Source: Streptomyces luteogriseus (GTDB lineage Bacteria; Actinomycetota; Actinomycetes; Streptomycetales; Streptomycetaceae). From it: DNA of 64,000 bases. Numbering within the stretch: position 1 is the first letter of the stretch; each line of letters opens with the position of its first letter. Below are positions 1 to 9,141 of this stretch, in pieces. The position numbers and the translations under genes are program-made. Under the pieces are notes generated by a model, which worked only from the letters and a program-made list of their open reading frames with translations, searched no databases and had not been told where the DNA came from. Location: the NCBI RefSeq assembly GCF_014205055.1, contig NZ_JACHMS010000001.1, positions 1,240,001 to 1,304,000 of the forward strand, read 5' to 3'.

Positions 1-1725
1 GTACTCGCGGCACTGCCCGGCACGGCCTCGGCCGCCCCCGGCACCCCGAAGACCCCCGTGCGCAGGAAGCCGCGCGCCCTGCCCGGCGGTGGCGATCTCG
101 GCCCGAACGTGCTGGTCTTCGACCCGGCGACGCCGGACATCCAGGGCAGACTCGACGAGATCTTCCGGCAGCAGGAGTCGGCCCAGTTCGGCACCGGCCG
201 CTACCAGCTGCTGTTCAAACCCGGCACCTATCACGGCCTCAACGCGCAGATCGGCTTCTACACCTCGATCTCCGGTCTCGGCCTCTCCCCCGACGACACC
301 ACCATCAACGGCGACATCACCGTCGACGCGGGCTGGTTCAACGGCAACGCCACGCAGAACTTCTGGCGTTCGGCCGAGAACCTCGCGGTCGTGCCCGTGA
401 ACGGCACCAACCGCTGGGCGGTCTCGCAGGCGGCCCCGTTCCGCCGGATGCACATCCGCGGCAACCTCAACCTCGCCCCGACCGGCTACGGCTGGTCCAG
501 CGGCGGCTACATCGCAGACAGCCGGATCGACGGCCAGGTGCAGCCGTACTCCCAGCAGCAGTGGTACACCCGGGACAGCGCGATCGGCGGCTGGCTCAAC
601 GGCGTGTGGAACATGGTGTTCTCCGGTGTCGAGGGCGCCCCCGCGCAGGGCTTCCCGAACCCGCCGTACACCACTCTGGCCACGACGCCGGTCTCCCGCG
701 AGAAGCCGTTCCTGTACCTCAGCGGCAGCGAGTACCGGGTCTTCCTGCCGGAGAAGCGGACCAACGCCCGAGGCGTCACCTGGGGCAACGGCACCCCGAG
801 GGGCACCTCGCTGCCCCTGTCGCGCTTCTACGTCGCCAAGCCCGGCGTCTCGGCGGCCACGCTCAACCAGGCCCTCGCCGAGGGACTCCACCTGCTGCTG
901 ACGCCGGGGATCTACCACCTCGACCAGCCGGTGCGTGTGGACAGGGCCGGCACCGTGGTGCTCGGCCTCGGCTACGCCACGCTCATCCCCGACAACGGCG
1001 TCACCGCGCTGAAGGTCGCCGACGTCGACGGCGTACGTCTGGCCGGGTTCCTCGTCGACGCCGGGCCGGTCAACTCCGCCACCCTGCTGGAGATCGGCCC
1101 GCGCGGCGCCTGGCGGGACCACTCCGCCAACCCGACGACCGTCCAGGACGTGTTCGTCCGCATCGGCGGGGCGGGCCCGGGCAAGGCCACCACCAGCATG
1201 GTCGTCAACAGCCGGCACACCATCGTCGACCACACCTGGGTCTGGCGCGCCGACCACGGCGACGGCGTCGGCTGGGAGACCAACCGGGCGGACTACGGCG
1301 TCGTCGTCAACGGCCACGACGTGCTGGCGACCGGGCTGTTCGTGGAGCACTTCAACAAGTACGACGTGCAGTGGTTCGGCGAGCGCGGCCGCACGATCTT
1401 CTACCAGAACGAGAAGGCGTACGACGCCCCGAACCAGGCCGCGATCCAGAACGGTTCGGTCAAGGGCTACGCGGCCTACCGGGTCGGGGACGCGGTGACC
1501 AGCCACGAGGGCTGGGGCCTGGGCAGCTACTGCTACTACAACGTCGACCCGGGCATCGTGCAGCACCACGGCTTCGCGGCGCCGAACCGGCCCGGGGTGC
1601 GCTTCCACGACCTGCTCGTGGTCTCGCTGGGGGGCAATGGGCAGTATGAGCGGGTCATCAACGACACGGGGTCGCCGACGTCGGGGACGTCGACCGTGCC
1701 GTCGACGGTGGTGTCGTACCCGTAG
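1..1725 (+). CDS. Secreted right-handed beta-helix protein, 5' end missing
   Basis: The frame is open from the first base, so the gene starts before the window. The first residues read VLAALPGTASAAPGTPKTPV, which look like the end of a Sec signal peptide with an ASA-AP cleavage site; the product is therefore probably exported. The mature part (about 555 residues) has the repeated short beta-strand and Gly/Asn/Asp turn pattern of pectate-lyase-like beta-helices, with two similar halves (LLFKPGTYHGL near the start, LLLTPGIYHLD in the middle). Streptomyces relatives are often named adenylyl cyclase or coagulation factor 5/8 protein without experimental support. No catalytic residues could be assigned; a polysaccharide-binding or polysaccharide-cleaving role is only inferred from the fold. 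Confidence 0.8.
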   Translation, partial: VLAALPGTASAAPGTPKTPVRRKPRALPGGGDLGPNVLVFDPATPDIQGRLDEIFRQQESAQFGTGRYQLLFKPGTYHGLNAQIGFYTSISGLGLSPDDTTINGDITVDAGWFNGNATQNFWRSAENLAVVPVNGTNRWAVSQAAPFRRMHIRGNLNLAPTGYGWSSGGYIADSRIDGQVQPYSQQQWYTRDSAIGGWLNGVWNMVFSGVEGAPAQGFPNPPYTTLATTPVSREKPFLYLSGSEYRVFLPEKRTNARGVTWGNGTPRGTSLPLSRFYVAKPGVSAATLNQALAEGLHLLLTPGIYHLDQPVRVDRAGTVVLGLGYATLIPDNGVTALKVADVDGVRLAGFLVDAGPVNSATLLEIGPRGAWRDHSANPTTVQDVFVRIGGAGPGKATTSMVVNSRHTIVDHTWVWRADHGDGVGWETNRADYGVVVNGHDVLATGLFVEHFNKYDVQWFGERGRTIFYQNEKAYDAPNQAAIQNGSVKGYAAYRVGDAVTSHEGWGLGSYCYYNVDPGIVQHHGFAAPNRPGVRFHDLLVVSLGGNGQYERVINDTGSPTSGTSTVPSTVVSYP

Positions 1726-1770
1726 CCCGCGGGACGGGGCGGACCGGTAGCTCGAAGGACGGGGCGGACC

Positions 1771-1811
1771 GGCGGGCCCCTCCCTTCGGGTGAGGAAGGG
1801 AGGGGCCCGCC
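1771..1811. terminator. Bidirectional terminator hairpin
   Basis: A perfect 16-bp inverted repeat (1771-1786 with 1796-1811) and a 9-nt loop lie between the convergent beta-helix gene and the EF-G-like gene. There is no U tract, which is usual for Streptomyces terminators. Confidence 0.8.
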
Positions 1812-1818
1812 CCGTGCG

Positions 1819-3861
1819 CTACCGCTCCGGCGACGCGACCGGCGCCGGCGCGTAGCCGGTGGGACGGGCCGTGAAGGTGCCACGGCCCTGCGTGCGGCTG
1901 CGCAACCGGGTCGCGTAGCCGAACAGTTCGGCCAGCGGCACGGTCGCGGTGACGATCGCCGCACCCGCGCGGGTGACCGAGCCGGTCACCCGGCCGCGCC
2001 GGGCGGCGAGATCGCCGAGCACACCGCCGACCGCGTCCTCGGGCACGGTGACCGTGACCTCGACGACCGGCTCCAGCAGGACCATCGCGCAGGCGCGCAG
2101 GGCCTCACGGAGACCGAGGCGGCCGGCCGTGCGGAACGCCGTGTCCGAGGAGTCCTTCACATGGGTCGCCCCGTCGGTGAGCGTGACGCGCAGGCCCGTC
2201 ACCGGGTGCCCGCCGAGCGGCCCCTCGGCGAGGGCGTCCCGGCACCCCGCCTCGACCGCCCGGACGTACTCCTGCGGCACCCGCCCGCCGACGACCGCCG
2301 AGCGGAACTCGAACCCTCCCTCCTCATGCGGCTCCACGTCGAGGACGACATGGGCGAACTGCCCCGCCCCGCCGTCCTGCTTGACGTGCCGGAACACCAG
2401 TCCGGACACGCCCCGGCCGACGGTCTCGCGATAACTGACCCGGGGACGGCCGACGTTGACTTCCAGCGCCAGCTCGCGCCGGAGCTTCTCCACCGCCACC
2501 TCCAGGTGCAGTTCGCCCATGCCGGACAGCACCGTCTGCCCGGTCTCCGGGTCGGTCCGCACGACCAGCGAGGGGTCCTCCTCGGTCAGCCGGGACAGCC
2601 CCGACGCCAGCCGGTCCGTGTCACCTGCGCGGCGGGACTCCACCGCGACCGACACCACCGGCTCGGGCACGCCGGGCGGCTCCAGGACGAGCGGCGCGCC
2701 CGGTGCGCACAGGGTCGAGCCGGCGCGGGCGGACTTCAGCCCGACCACGGCGACGATGTCCCCGGCGACGGCCCGGTCCAGCGGGGCGTGCCGGTCGGCC
2801 CGGACGCGCAGGATCCGCCCGATCCGCTCGGTGCGCCGCGCGGTCGCGTCCCACAGGGTGTCTCCCTTCTCGATCGTGCCCGAGTAGATCCGCAGATAGG
2901 TCAGCCGTCCCGTCGGGGTGGCGTGCACCTTGAACGCCAGGGCGGCGGCCGGGGCCTCCGGGTCGGCGGGGCGTGTCTGCTCCTCACCCTCGTGCGTGCC
3001 GGGGACCGGCGGCACGTCCAGGGGCGACGGCAAATAGGCCACGACCGCGTCGAGCAGCGGCTCGACACCGCGGTTGCGGTAGGCGGAGCCGCACAGCACG
3101 ACCACGCCGACACCGTCCCGGGTCACCTCGCGCAACGCCGAGGACAGGGTCCCCTCGGAGAGGGTGCCCGTGTCGCAGAACTCCTCCAGTGCGCCCGGGT
3201 GCAGCTCCGCCACGGCCTCGTCCAGCGCCCGGCGGCGGGCGACGGCTTCGCTCCGCAGGCCGTCCGGCACCGGCGTCTCCTCGACGGAGCCGCCGTCGTC
3301 CCACAGCAGTGCGCGCATACGCACCAGGTCGACGACGCCGGTGAAGGTGTCCTCCGTGCCGATCGGCACCTGCACGACCAGGGGCGCCGGGTGCAGTCGC
3401 TCCCGGATCGACGCCACGGCCGCGTCGAGATCGGCCCCGGCGCGGTCCATCTTGTTGACGAAGGCGATCCTCGGCACGCCGTGCCGGTCGGCCTGCCGCC
3501 ACACCGACTCGCTCTGCGGCTCGACGCCGGCCACCGCGTCGAACACGGCCACCGCGCCGTCGAGCACCCGCAGCGCACGCTCCACCTCGTCGGCGAAGTC
3601 GATGTGCCCGGGGGTGTCGATGAGGTTGATCCGGTGCCCGTCCCAGGCGCAGCTCACCGCGGCGGCGAAGATGGTGATGCCGCGGTCTCGCTCCTGCGGG
3701 TCGAAGTCGGTGACGGTGGTGCCGTCGTGGACCTCGCCGCGCTTGTGCGTGGTGCCGGTGGCGAACAGGATCCGTTCGGTGACGGTGGTCTTGCCCGCGT
3801 CGACGTGGGCGAGGATGCCGAGGTTGCGGACGGCGGCGAGCGGGTTGAGGTGGGTGCGCAC
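1819..3861 (-). CDS. EF-G-like ribosomal translocation GTPase (second EF-G paralogue)
   Basis: A 680-residue translational GTPase. All GTP-binding motifs are visible: G1 AHVDAGKTT, the switch-I motif RGITI, G3 DTPGHIDF, G4 NKMD and G5 CGSA, followed by EF-G domains II-V. Length fits EF-G and the TetM-type ribosome protection proteins. The C-terminus ([16 protein letters not shown]) departs from housekeeping EF-G, so this is most likely the extra Streptomyces EF-G2-type paralogue, acting in translocation under special conditions or in ribosome protection. Start: the frame is open up to 3942, but a GTG at 3861 has GAAAGG at proper spacing and begins just before the conserved [11 protein letters not shown] segment. 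A palindrome and a short upstream ORF precede it, suggesting regulated expression. Confidence 0.9.
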   Translation of the reverse strand: MRTHLNPLAAVRNLGILAHVDAGKTTVTERILFATGTTHKRGEVHDGTTVTDFDPQERDRGITIFAAAVSCAWDGHRINLIDTPGHIDFADEVERALRVLDGAVAVFDAVAGVEPQSESVWRQADRHGVPRIAFVNKMDRAGADLDAAVASIRERLHPAPLVVQVPIGTEDTFTGVVDLVRMRALLWDDGGSVEETPVPDGLRSEAVARRRALDEAVAELHPGALEEFCDTGTLSEGTLSSALREVTRDGVGVVVLCGSAYRNRGVEPLLDAVVAYLPSPLDVPPVPGTHEGEEQTRPADPEAPAAALAFKVHATPTGRLTYLRIYSGTIEKGDTLWDATARRTERIGRILRVRADRHAPLDRAVAGDIVAVVGLKSARAGSTLCAPGAPLVLEPPGVPEPVVSVAVESRRAGDTDRLASGLSRLTEEDPSLVVRTDPETGQTVLSGMGELHLEVAVEKLRRELALEVNVGRPRVSYRETVGRGVSGLVFRHVKQDGGAGQFAHVVLDVEPHEEGGFEFRSAVVGGRVPQEYVRAVEAGCRDALAEGPLGGHPVTGLRVTLTDGATHVKDSSDTAFRTAGRLGLREALRACAMVLLEPVVEVTVTVPEDAVGGVLGDLAARRGRVTGSVTRAGAAIVTATVPLAELFGYATRLRSRTQGRGTFTARPTGYAPAPVASPER

Positions 3862-3943
3862 GGCCCAGGGCCTTTCGGTGCGATCGCGAAATGGGGCAGC
3901 GCGATTGCCGGGCGAGACGGGCAGGGCGGGCGTCTTGCCCATC

Positions 3944-3958
3944 CTGACATCACGTCAG
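3944..3958. promoter_or_regulatory. Palindrome CTGAC-N5-GTCAG upstream of the EF-G-like gene
   Basis: CTGACATCACGTCAG is a perfect 5-bp inverted repeat with a 5-nt spacer. It lies 83-97 nt upstream of the GTG start, between the short ORF at 3991-4089 and the GTPase. It could be an operator or part of the leader RNA structure. Confidence 0.35.
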
Positions 3959-3990
3959 AGCGCTTGTGGATCTGGCGCTTCTTCGTCCGG

Positions 3991-4089
3991 TCAGCCGGTG
4001 CCGCCGCGCAGCGGGCACCGGGACGACGAAGACACGAGGATCACCTCGTAGCGCGGCAGGGAGACGGCGACAGCGGTGCGGTCACGCAT
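3991..4089 (-). CDS. Short ORF (32 aa), possible leader peptide of the EF-G-like gene
   Basis: This encodes MRDRTAVAVSLPRYEVILVS followed by SSSRCPLRGGTG. The ATG has a strong GAAGGGAG ribosome site about 8 nt upstream, better than most annotated genes here, and the stop is about 130 nt before the GTPase start. The intervening RNA holds several potential hairpins. Ribosome-protection and erm genes in other bacteria are often controlled by translated leaders, so attenuation is a reasonable guess. No homologue is recognised. Bases 4090-4336, the divergent promoter region towards the DUF6083 gene, show nothing else clear. Confidence 0.45.
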   Translation of the reverse strand: MRDRTAVAVSLPRYEVILVSSSSRCPLRGGTG

Positions 4090-4336
4090 GGCCCTCTCCC
4101 TTCGCTCGTCACCTCGGTGCAGGTGAGTGTAGGGAGGGCAATGCGACGAGGGCCAGGGATTATTGCGGGGCGCGGGACGGCCCGGGTCCCGTCGCGTATC
4201 GGCCGCCGGGACTCGGGCGGTGGTTGCTGGTTGAACCTGCCGTGCCTCGTTTCGCCCCTCCCGTCTCGGAGCGACTCCGCTGCCCCGTCCGGTTCGCCCT
4301 CTACTCGCCGTGCCGCTGCCTGCGGACTCTGGCCGT

Positions 4337-4720
4337 ATGAGGGCTGTCGATGACGGGCTGCGCCGCTTGCAGGTCGGCCAGGACGCGTGTCCGCACTGCC
4401 GGTTGCCGCAGGATCGCGTGGCGACGCTGGAGCACGAATGGGTTCTGCTGGAGCCGAAAGTGGAGGTGCCGGCGCATCTGGTGCCCGCCGGACACCGGTG
4501 GATCACTCTCTCGGACGGCAGGGTCACGGTGTACGGCGTGTGCCCACCCGACGGGTCGCAGCTCTGCCGGATCGAGCACCGACTGGCGTGCTCCCGGCAG
4601 CCGTTGCCCGATCTGTGGCCGTGGCTGACCGCCCTGCGCGAGGAGAATGCCCGGGCGACGGAGCGGCGGACCGACCCACAACCGCCCCGGCCGCCGCAGG
4701 TGTGGCCGGACGCCGGGTAG
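4337..4720 (+). CDS. DUF6083 family protein with a CxxC motif
   Basis: A 127-residue protein starting MRAVDDGLRRLQVGQDACPH. The CPHC pair near residue 18, a later VCPPDGSQLCRIEH segment and the conserved VPAHLVPAGHRWITL block match the Streptomyces DUF6083 family, which probably binds zinc. Function is unknown and the protein looks cytoplasmic. The ATG at 4337 is preferred over an in-frame GTG at 4310 because the recognisable sequence begins there, although neither has a strong ribosome site. It stands alone, convergent with the yceI gene. Confidence 0.75.
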   Translation: MRAVDDGLRRLQVGQDACPHCRLPQDRVATLEHEWVLLEPKVEVPAHLVPAGHRWITLSDGRVTVYGVCPPDGSQLCRIEHRLACSRQPLPDLWPWLTALREENARATERRTDPQPPRPPQVWPDAG

Positions 4721-4769
4721 GCGCAGCCCGCCCGTACGGCCTGGGTCTCGGAAGGCCCGGGCCGGGCCG

Positions 4770-5684
4770 CTATTCCGGCGGGGTCGGGGTGTCGTGGGTG
4801 CGGTACATCGCCTGGACGTCGAGTTCCAGCTGGACCGTCGGGCCCACCACCGCGATGCCCCGGGCCAGCATGGAACGCCAGTTGAGGGTGTAGTCCTCGC
4901 GGTGGAGTTCCGCCGTCGCCAGGGCCGCGCAGCGCAGTTCCTGGCCGTATCCGCCGTTCACGGTGCCGAGGTACGTCGTGTCCAGTGCCACCGAGCGGCT
5001 GACGCCGTGCATGGTGAGGGAGCCCTGCAGTGTCCACTTGCTGCCGCCCCGGTAGGCGAAGCGCGCGCTCGTGAAGTCGATGTACGGGAAGCGTTCGACG
5101 TCGAGGAAGTCCGCGGACCTCAGGTGGTTGTCGCGGGTGGTGTTGCCGGTGGTGATGCTGGAGGCGTCGATGCGGACGTGCACACGGGAGTCGGCCATGT
5201 CCGGGGCGATCCGGATGCCGCCCTCGAAGCGTTCGAAGCGGCCGTGGACATGGGCCATTCCGACGTGCTTGGCGATGAACCGGATCGCGGTGTGCGGCGG
5301 GTCGAAGAGCCAGGTGCCGGGCGTCGGAAGCTGGAGCGCCTCGGCGGGTTGCAGCCAGACGCGCTCGGTGGCCGTCGGGGTGCCCGGGCCGGTCTCGATC
5401 GTCTCGCGGTGCGGCCGCAGGCCCTCCGCCGAGATGAGCAGGCTGTACCGGCCGGGCGGCAGCGCCGCGAGGAAGTAGCCGTACGGGTCGGTCGTGCCGC
5501 GGGCGGCGACGCGGTGGGTGTCCAGGGCGGTGACGGTGACGTCCGCGGCCGCCAGGGGCGAGCCCATCGGGTCGACGACCTCACGGGCGACGGCGCCCGC
5601 GCCGGAGGGGAGGGGGAGGGCGAGGCCCGCCGCTGCGGCGGGGGTGTTCTTGAGCCACCTGCGCCGGAGGAGTGCGAGGGCCAT
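4770..5684 (-). CDS. YceI-family lipid-binding protein with N-terminal carboxypeptidase-regulatory-like domain
   Basis: A 304-residue protein. Residues about 35-110 form a carboxypeptidase-regulatory-like beta-sandwich (TTDPYGYFLAALPPGRYSLL), and about 120-300 a YceI lipocalin-like barrel (WLFDPPHTAIRFIAKH, RSADFLDVERFPYIDF, GSLTMHGVSR). YceI proteins bind isoprenoid or other amphiphilic molecules. A short Arg-rich start followed by an Ala/Leu stretch suggests possible export, but no clear cleavage site is seen. The ATG at 5684 has AAAGGTGA upstream; an upstream in-frame ATG at 5750 lacks support. The TGTCTC-N5-GAGACA palindrome about 120 nt upstream also occurs at the hydroxyquinol operon. 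Confidence 0.88.
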   Translation of the reverse strand: MALALLRRRWLKNTPAAAAGLALPLPSGAGAVAREVVDPMGSPLAAADVTVTALDTHRVAARGTTDPYGYFLAALPPGRYSLLISAEGLRPHRETIETGPGTPTATERVWLQPAEALQLPTPGTWLFDPPHTAIRFIAKHVGMAHVHGRFERFEGGIRIAPDMADSRVHVRIDASSITTGNTTRDNHLRSADFLDVERFPYIDFTSARFAYRGGSKWTLQGSLTMHGVSRSVALDTTYLGTVNGGYGQELRCAALATAELHREDYTLNWRSMLARGIAVVGPTVQLELDVQAMYRTHDTPTPPE

Positions 5685-5804
5685 GGTGGTCACCTTTCTT
5701 CGGGTGTGCGGCCGTGCGGTCGGCGATTTCTCGCATGCCGACGGCCGCACCTTGCTGCGGTCACACCCCCTTGCCGATCTTGACGGACCGGCTTCCGGCC
5801 CGGG

Positions 5805-5821
5805 TGTCTCAATACGAGACA
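5805..5821. promoter_or_regulatory. Operator-like palindrome TGTCTC-AATAC-GAGACA
   Basis: A perfect 6-bp inverted repeat with a 5-nt spacer, between the yceI start (5684) and the stop codon of the NmrA-like gene (5823). The same sequence with spacer ATTAC occurs at 15111-15127 upstream of the hydroxyquinol operon. Finding both arms and nearly the same spacer twice suggests one DNA-binding protein controls both. Confidence 0.55.
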
Positions 5822-5822
5822 G

Positions 5823-6665
5823 TCAGGACGGCCGTGTGAACGCGTCCGCGTGGTCGGCGGCCCACCGGGCGAAGGTGCGCGCCGGTCGTCCGGTGACCTT
5901 CTCGACGGTGCCGGAGACCGTACGGCCCACTTCGGGGGTGTCGCCGTACGCCATGAGCAGGAAGCCGATGACGTCCTCCGCGAGACCCGCCGCCCGCCAC
6001 TGTGCGAGTGCCTGCTCCTCGGTCAGCTCGACGAGGGTGATCTCCCGGCCGACGGCCGCGGCGATCGTCTTCACCTTGTCGCCGACCGTGAGCACCTCGG
6101 GGCCGGTGATGACGTACTCCTGGCCGCCGTGCCCCTCCTCCGTGAGCGCGACGGCCGCGACGGCGCCGATGTCCCCCTCGTGGACCATGGCGCTGAGCCG
6201 GTCCACGAAGGGCTCCCGTACCTCCCCCGCCGTCACGATCCCGTCCGCCCACTCCAGGGCGTTGGCCATGAACTCGACCGGCATGAGCACCGTCCAGTCC
6301 ACACCCTCGTCGGCCCGTACCGCGTCCTCCAGCGGGGTGGGGCCGCCGCCGTGCAGCACCGTGACACGGCGGACCCCGGCGGAGCGGGCGAGTTCCAGGA
6401 TCCGGGGGCCGGACTCCAGCGGACTGAAGGCGGCACCGCCGAAGGTGATCAGGTGGAGGCCGGTGACGCCCTCCAGGGCCGGGGCCAGCCCGTCCGGCTC
6501 GTTCAGGTCACCCTCGACGACGTCGACCCCGGCCGGGAAGGCGGCCTTCGCGGCGTCGCGCGTCAGGGCACGCACCTCGTGCCCCCGGTCGAGCAGTTCG
6601 GCGACGACCTGACGGCCGACGGTTCCGGTGGCGCCGGTGACAAGAATCCTCTGCGTCTGAGTCAT
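5823..6665 (-). CDS. NmrA-like NAD(P)-binding oxidoreductase
   Basis: A 280-residue atypical short-chain dehydrogenase. The N-terminus carries the nucleotide-binding glycine motif in ILVTGATGTVGRQVVAELL, then GDLNEPDGL and a MPVEFMANALEWA segment typical of the NmrA/TMR subgroup. Such proteins use NAD(P)H to reduce small substrates or act as redox sensors; the substrate cannot be told. It lies upstream of yceI on the same strand with a 138-nt gap holding the TGTCTC palindrome, so the two may be separately controlled. Confidence 0.88.
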   Translation of the reverse strand: MTQTQRILVTGATGTVGRQVVAELLDRGHEVRALTRDAAKAAFPAGVDVVEGDLNEPDGLAPALEGVTGLHLITFGGAAFSPLESGPRILELARSAGVRRVTVLHGGGPTPLEDAVRADEGVDWTVLMPVEFMANALEWADGIVTAGEVREPFVDRLSAMVHEGDIGAVAAVALTEEGHGGQEYVITGPEVLTVGDKVKTIAAAVGREITLVELTEEQALAQWRAAGLAEDVIGFLLMAYGDTPEVGRTVSGTVEKVTGRPARTFARWAADHADAFTRPS

Positions 6666-6753
6666 GCCACGACCCTAGGAAGGCTTGCGGTCACCTTCTG
6701 TCCGCGATCCACGACCGGTCGGGACAGCGTGTCCGGTGGCCGACCCGGATGTC

Positions 6754-8037
6754 TCATCCCTGCGGAGGCGGGAGCATCAGCGTCAGGTCGTCCGGGAGCA
6801 GGCCCGGGTGGTGCAGCGCCAGGGCCGCGCCCCCGAGCCACCAGCCGCGGTGGACCAGGGCACGGCACAGGCCCGGGTCGAGGCGGTCGAACACGGTCGG
6901 GACGAGGGCGAGATGGCGGCCGTCGTGGACCGGTCGCTCGGGAAAGGCCGCGTGCCAGCGCCGCAGCGCGTCCGAACCGTCCGGCGGGAACGCGGTGGAG
7001 AGCTGGACGAGGATGCCGCGGCGGGCACCGCGCGGCAGTTCGCCGTCCGGGCCCGCGGCCCTCGCCCGCTCGAAGCGTTCGACGACGGCATGGGTCCGCA
7101 GCCCGGTGCTCTGCCGGTACAGCAGGGAGTTGGCCCGGGCCAGGTCCCGGACGACGGGGACGCGCCCGTACACACCAGGACGCAGCAGGCCTCCGGCGTT
7201 GAGGGCGCACAGGAACGTGTGCCGGTAGCGGTCCGAGTCGATGGCTTCCAGACCGGTGTTGTCGTACGTACCACCGTCGAGCAACGCGGGCGGGTGGGTG
7301 GCGCACGGGAAGGCCGCCTTGTCGAGGACGACCGGTGGGAACGCGCCTGGCACCGCGGCGGAGGCGGACACGGCGCGGCTCAGCCGCAGCCCCGTGCCTG
7401 CCGTGGGGGCCAGGCCGATGGTGTAGTCGCCGTACACGTCGCGTTCGAAAGTGAAGCGGACACCGGTGGTCTGGTTGGCCGCGTTGATGATCCATCGCAC
7501 CTCGGGGTCCAGGTTCTCCAGTTCGGTCTCCCGCAGGAACCACTCGTCCAGGCGCCCGGCGAGGAGATCCGTACGGGTCGAGGGGCCGATGGTCCGCCAC
7601 AGGCCGCGGAGGAGGGCGCGCTTGAGGGAACGGGACGAGACGCGGTCCACGACCGGCGCGACGACCAGTTCGTCGACGGCGCCCGTGGTGAAGTTCTCCC
7701 GCCGCAATGCGGGCCAGGCCGTGGCGAGGCAGCCGTTGGCGATCGACCCACCGGACACGGACGAGGAGTACCGCAGCCGGGAGAGCAGCCCGGTATCGGC
7801 CAGCAGCCGCACGAACCCCAGGGCGGCGAGGGTGGCACGGAACCCGCCACCGGACAGGGCGAGCGCGACCGGGTGCGCGGTGGCGGGAGGTTCGGCGGGG
7901 CGGAGGGCGTCGCCGCAGGGCCGGGCCGCGAGGCCGGTGCCGGCAGCGGGCGAGTCGACGGCCCACTGCGGTCCGGCGTCCGGCGCGGAGCCGGCCGGGG
8001 GCGCGGAAGGGACGGGGGCCTGCCGGGAGGTGGTCAT
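6754..8037 (-). CDS. Patatin-like phospholipase
   Basis: A 427-residue protein without signal peptide. The patatin fold is marked by the oxyanion-hole segment LSGGGFRATLAAL (about residue 60), the nucleophile elbow SSVSGGSIANG (catalytic Ser in VSGGS) and the Asp of LLDGGTYDNTGLEAI, giving a Ser-Asp dyad. Predicted activity is hydrolysis of membrane phospholipids or other acyl esters in the cytoplasm. The start overlaps the stop of the upstream metallo-beta-lactamase-fold gene by 4 nt (ATGA), so they are translationally coupled. Patatins are frequent membrane-damaging effectors of antiphage systems such as CBASS CapV; that role is inferred here only from context. Confidence 0.9.
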   Translation of the reverse strand: MTTSRQAPVPSAPPAGSAPDAGPQWAVDSPAAGTGLAARPCGDALRPAEPPATAHPVALALSGGGFRATLAALGFVRLLADTGLLSRLRYSSSVSGGSIANGCLATAWPALRRENFTTGAVDELVVAPVVDRVSSRSLKRALLRGLWRTIGPSTRTDLLAGRLDEWFLRETELENLDPEVRWIINAANQTTGVRFTFERDVYGDYTIGLAPTAGTGLRLSRAVSASAAVPGAFPPVVLDKAAFPCATHPPALLDGGTYDNTGLEAIDSDRYRHTFLCALNAGGLLRPGVYGRVPVVRDLARANSLLYRQSTGLRTHAVVERFERARAAGPDGELPRGARRGILVQLSTAFPPDGSDALRRWHAAFPERPVHDGRHLALVPTVFDRLDPGLCRALVHRGWWLGGAALALHHPGLLPDDLTLMLPPPQG

Positions 8038-9113
8038 GGCGGGTCTCCGATCGTGATGAGGAGCGCTTGCTCGGCGGGCGCCCGGACGTCGAAGCCGAAG
8101 GCCCGGCCTTCGCTCAGTCGCGTCAGTTCCTCCTCAGCGAACGGGATGTGGTTGGTCAGGTGGATGACGTACTCGTCGTCCGGTGCCCGGGACTCGACGA
8201 GCCAGCGCAGAGTGTCCTCGCTGGGGTGATGGTGGCGGACGCCGTCGGCGGATATGACGTAGTGGTCGGCACGCACCTGCTCGAAGAAGCCCGCCTCCAC
8301 GTTGCGCTCGCTGCCGTGGTGCGGCAGTTTGAGCAGGTCGAGGTGGAGGGGTTCCGAGTCGTTGAGCAGGCCCAGCTCGCGCAGCCCGGTCAGGACGTGG
8401 TCGCCGCGGGCGTCACCGGTGAGCAGGGCGGTGCGGCCCTCGTGGCGCAGCAGCAGCACGATGCTGGAGAGGTTCGGCACCGACCCGTCGGTGTAGCCGG
8501 CGGTGATGACGTCGGGGTCGCCGCGTTGTTTCGCCTTGCGCCACCTCTCCTCCAGCTCCTCCAGCGCTTCCTGGTCCGGCGCGACGACCGTGACGTCCAG
8601 GTCTTCGAGAACGGTCTCGGCGCCCTCGGTGAGCGGGCCGCCGAACGGGGCGTTGCCGTCCAGGTGCAGCGCGGTCGCCGCGTTACGGATGTCGCGGCCC
8701 TGGTTGTAGCTCGCCCCGACCGCCGCGTCGGTGGCGGCGCGTTCGAGGAGTGGCCGTACGGAGGCGCTCAGCCCGGGGGCGCGCCGGTCGACGAGTTCCT
8801 CCACGGAGTTGAACCACAGGGCGTCCACCGCGTACGGCGGGGCGTCCCCGTCCTGCTGGGCCTGCCTCATGTCGCGGAAGAGCTGGACGAGCCCGCCGAC
8901 GTGGTCCTCGTCGACATGGGAGACGCACACGACGTCGAGGTGCGGCGGGGCGCCGCCGTCAGGTTTGCCGAGCCGCTGCAGCCGGCCGCGGAGTGTGGCC
9001 CGGTAGACGGCGCCGGGACCGCCGTCGACAAGCATGACCCGCTCGTGAGGTGAGCCCCAGTGGACCAGGAAGCAGTCGCCGTGGCGGGCGTCGAGGAAGT
9101 CGAAGGTGAGCAT
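8034..9113 (-). CDS. Soluble ComEC-like metallo-beta-lactamase-fold hydrolase
   Basis: A 359-residue protein with the metal-binding signature SHVDEDHVGG (residues 65-74, HxDxDH in place of the commoner HxHxDH). It also has the ComEC C-terminal-domain features LPHHGSERN, TGDARGDH and ISADG..HHHPS. Unlike ComEC it has no membrane segments. It is predicted to hydrolyse a phosphodiester or similar substrate with bound metal ions. The ATG at 9113 has AGGAG 7 nt upstream; an in-frame ATG at 9161 lies inside the upstream gene. It starts 28 nt after the subtilisin stop and overlaps the patatin by 4 nt, forming a three-gene unit. Confidence 0.88.
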   Translation of the reverse strand: MLTFDFLDARHGDCFLVHWGSPHERVMLVDGGPGAVYRATLRGRLQRLGKPDGGAPPHLDVVCVSHVDEDHVGGLVQLFRDMRQAQQDGDAPPYAVDALWFNSVEELVDRRAPGLSASVRPLLERAATDAAVGASYNQGRDIRNAATALHLDGNAPFGGPLTEGAETVLEDLDVTVVAPDQEALEELEERWRKAKQRGDPDVITAGYTDGSVPNLSSIVLLLRHEGRTALLTGDARGDHVLTGLRELGLLNDSEPLHLDLLKLPHHGSERNVEAGFFEQVRADHYVISADGVRHHHPSEDTLRWLVESRAPDDEYVIHLTNHIPFAEEELTRLSEGRAFGFDVRAPAEQALLITIGDPP

Positions 9114-9141
9114 GTCGGCTCCTGGCTGGTGGACCGTTCCG

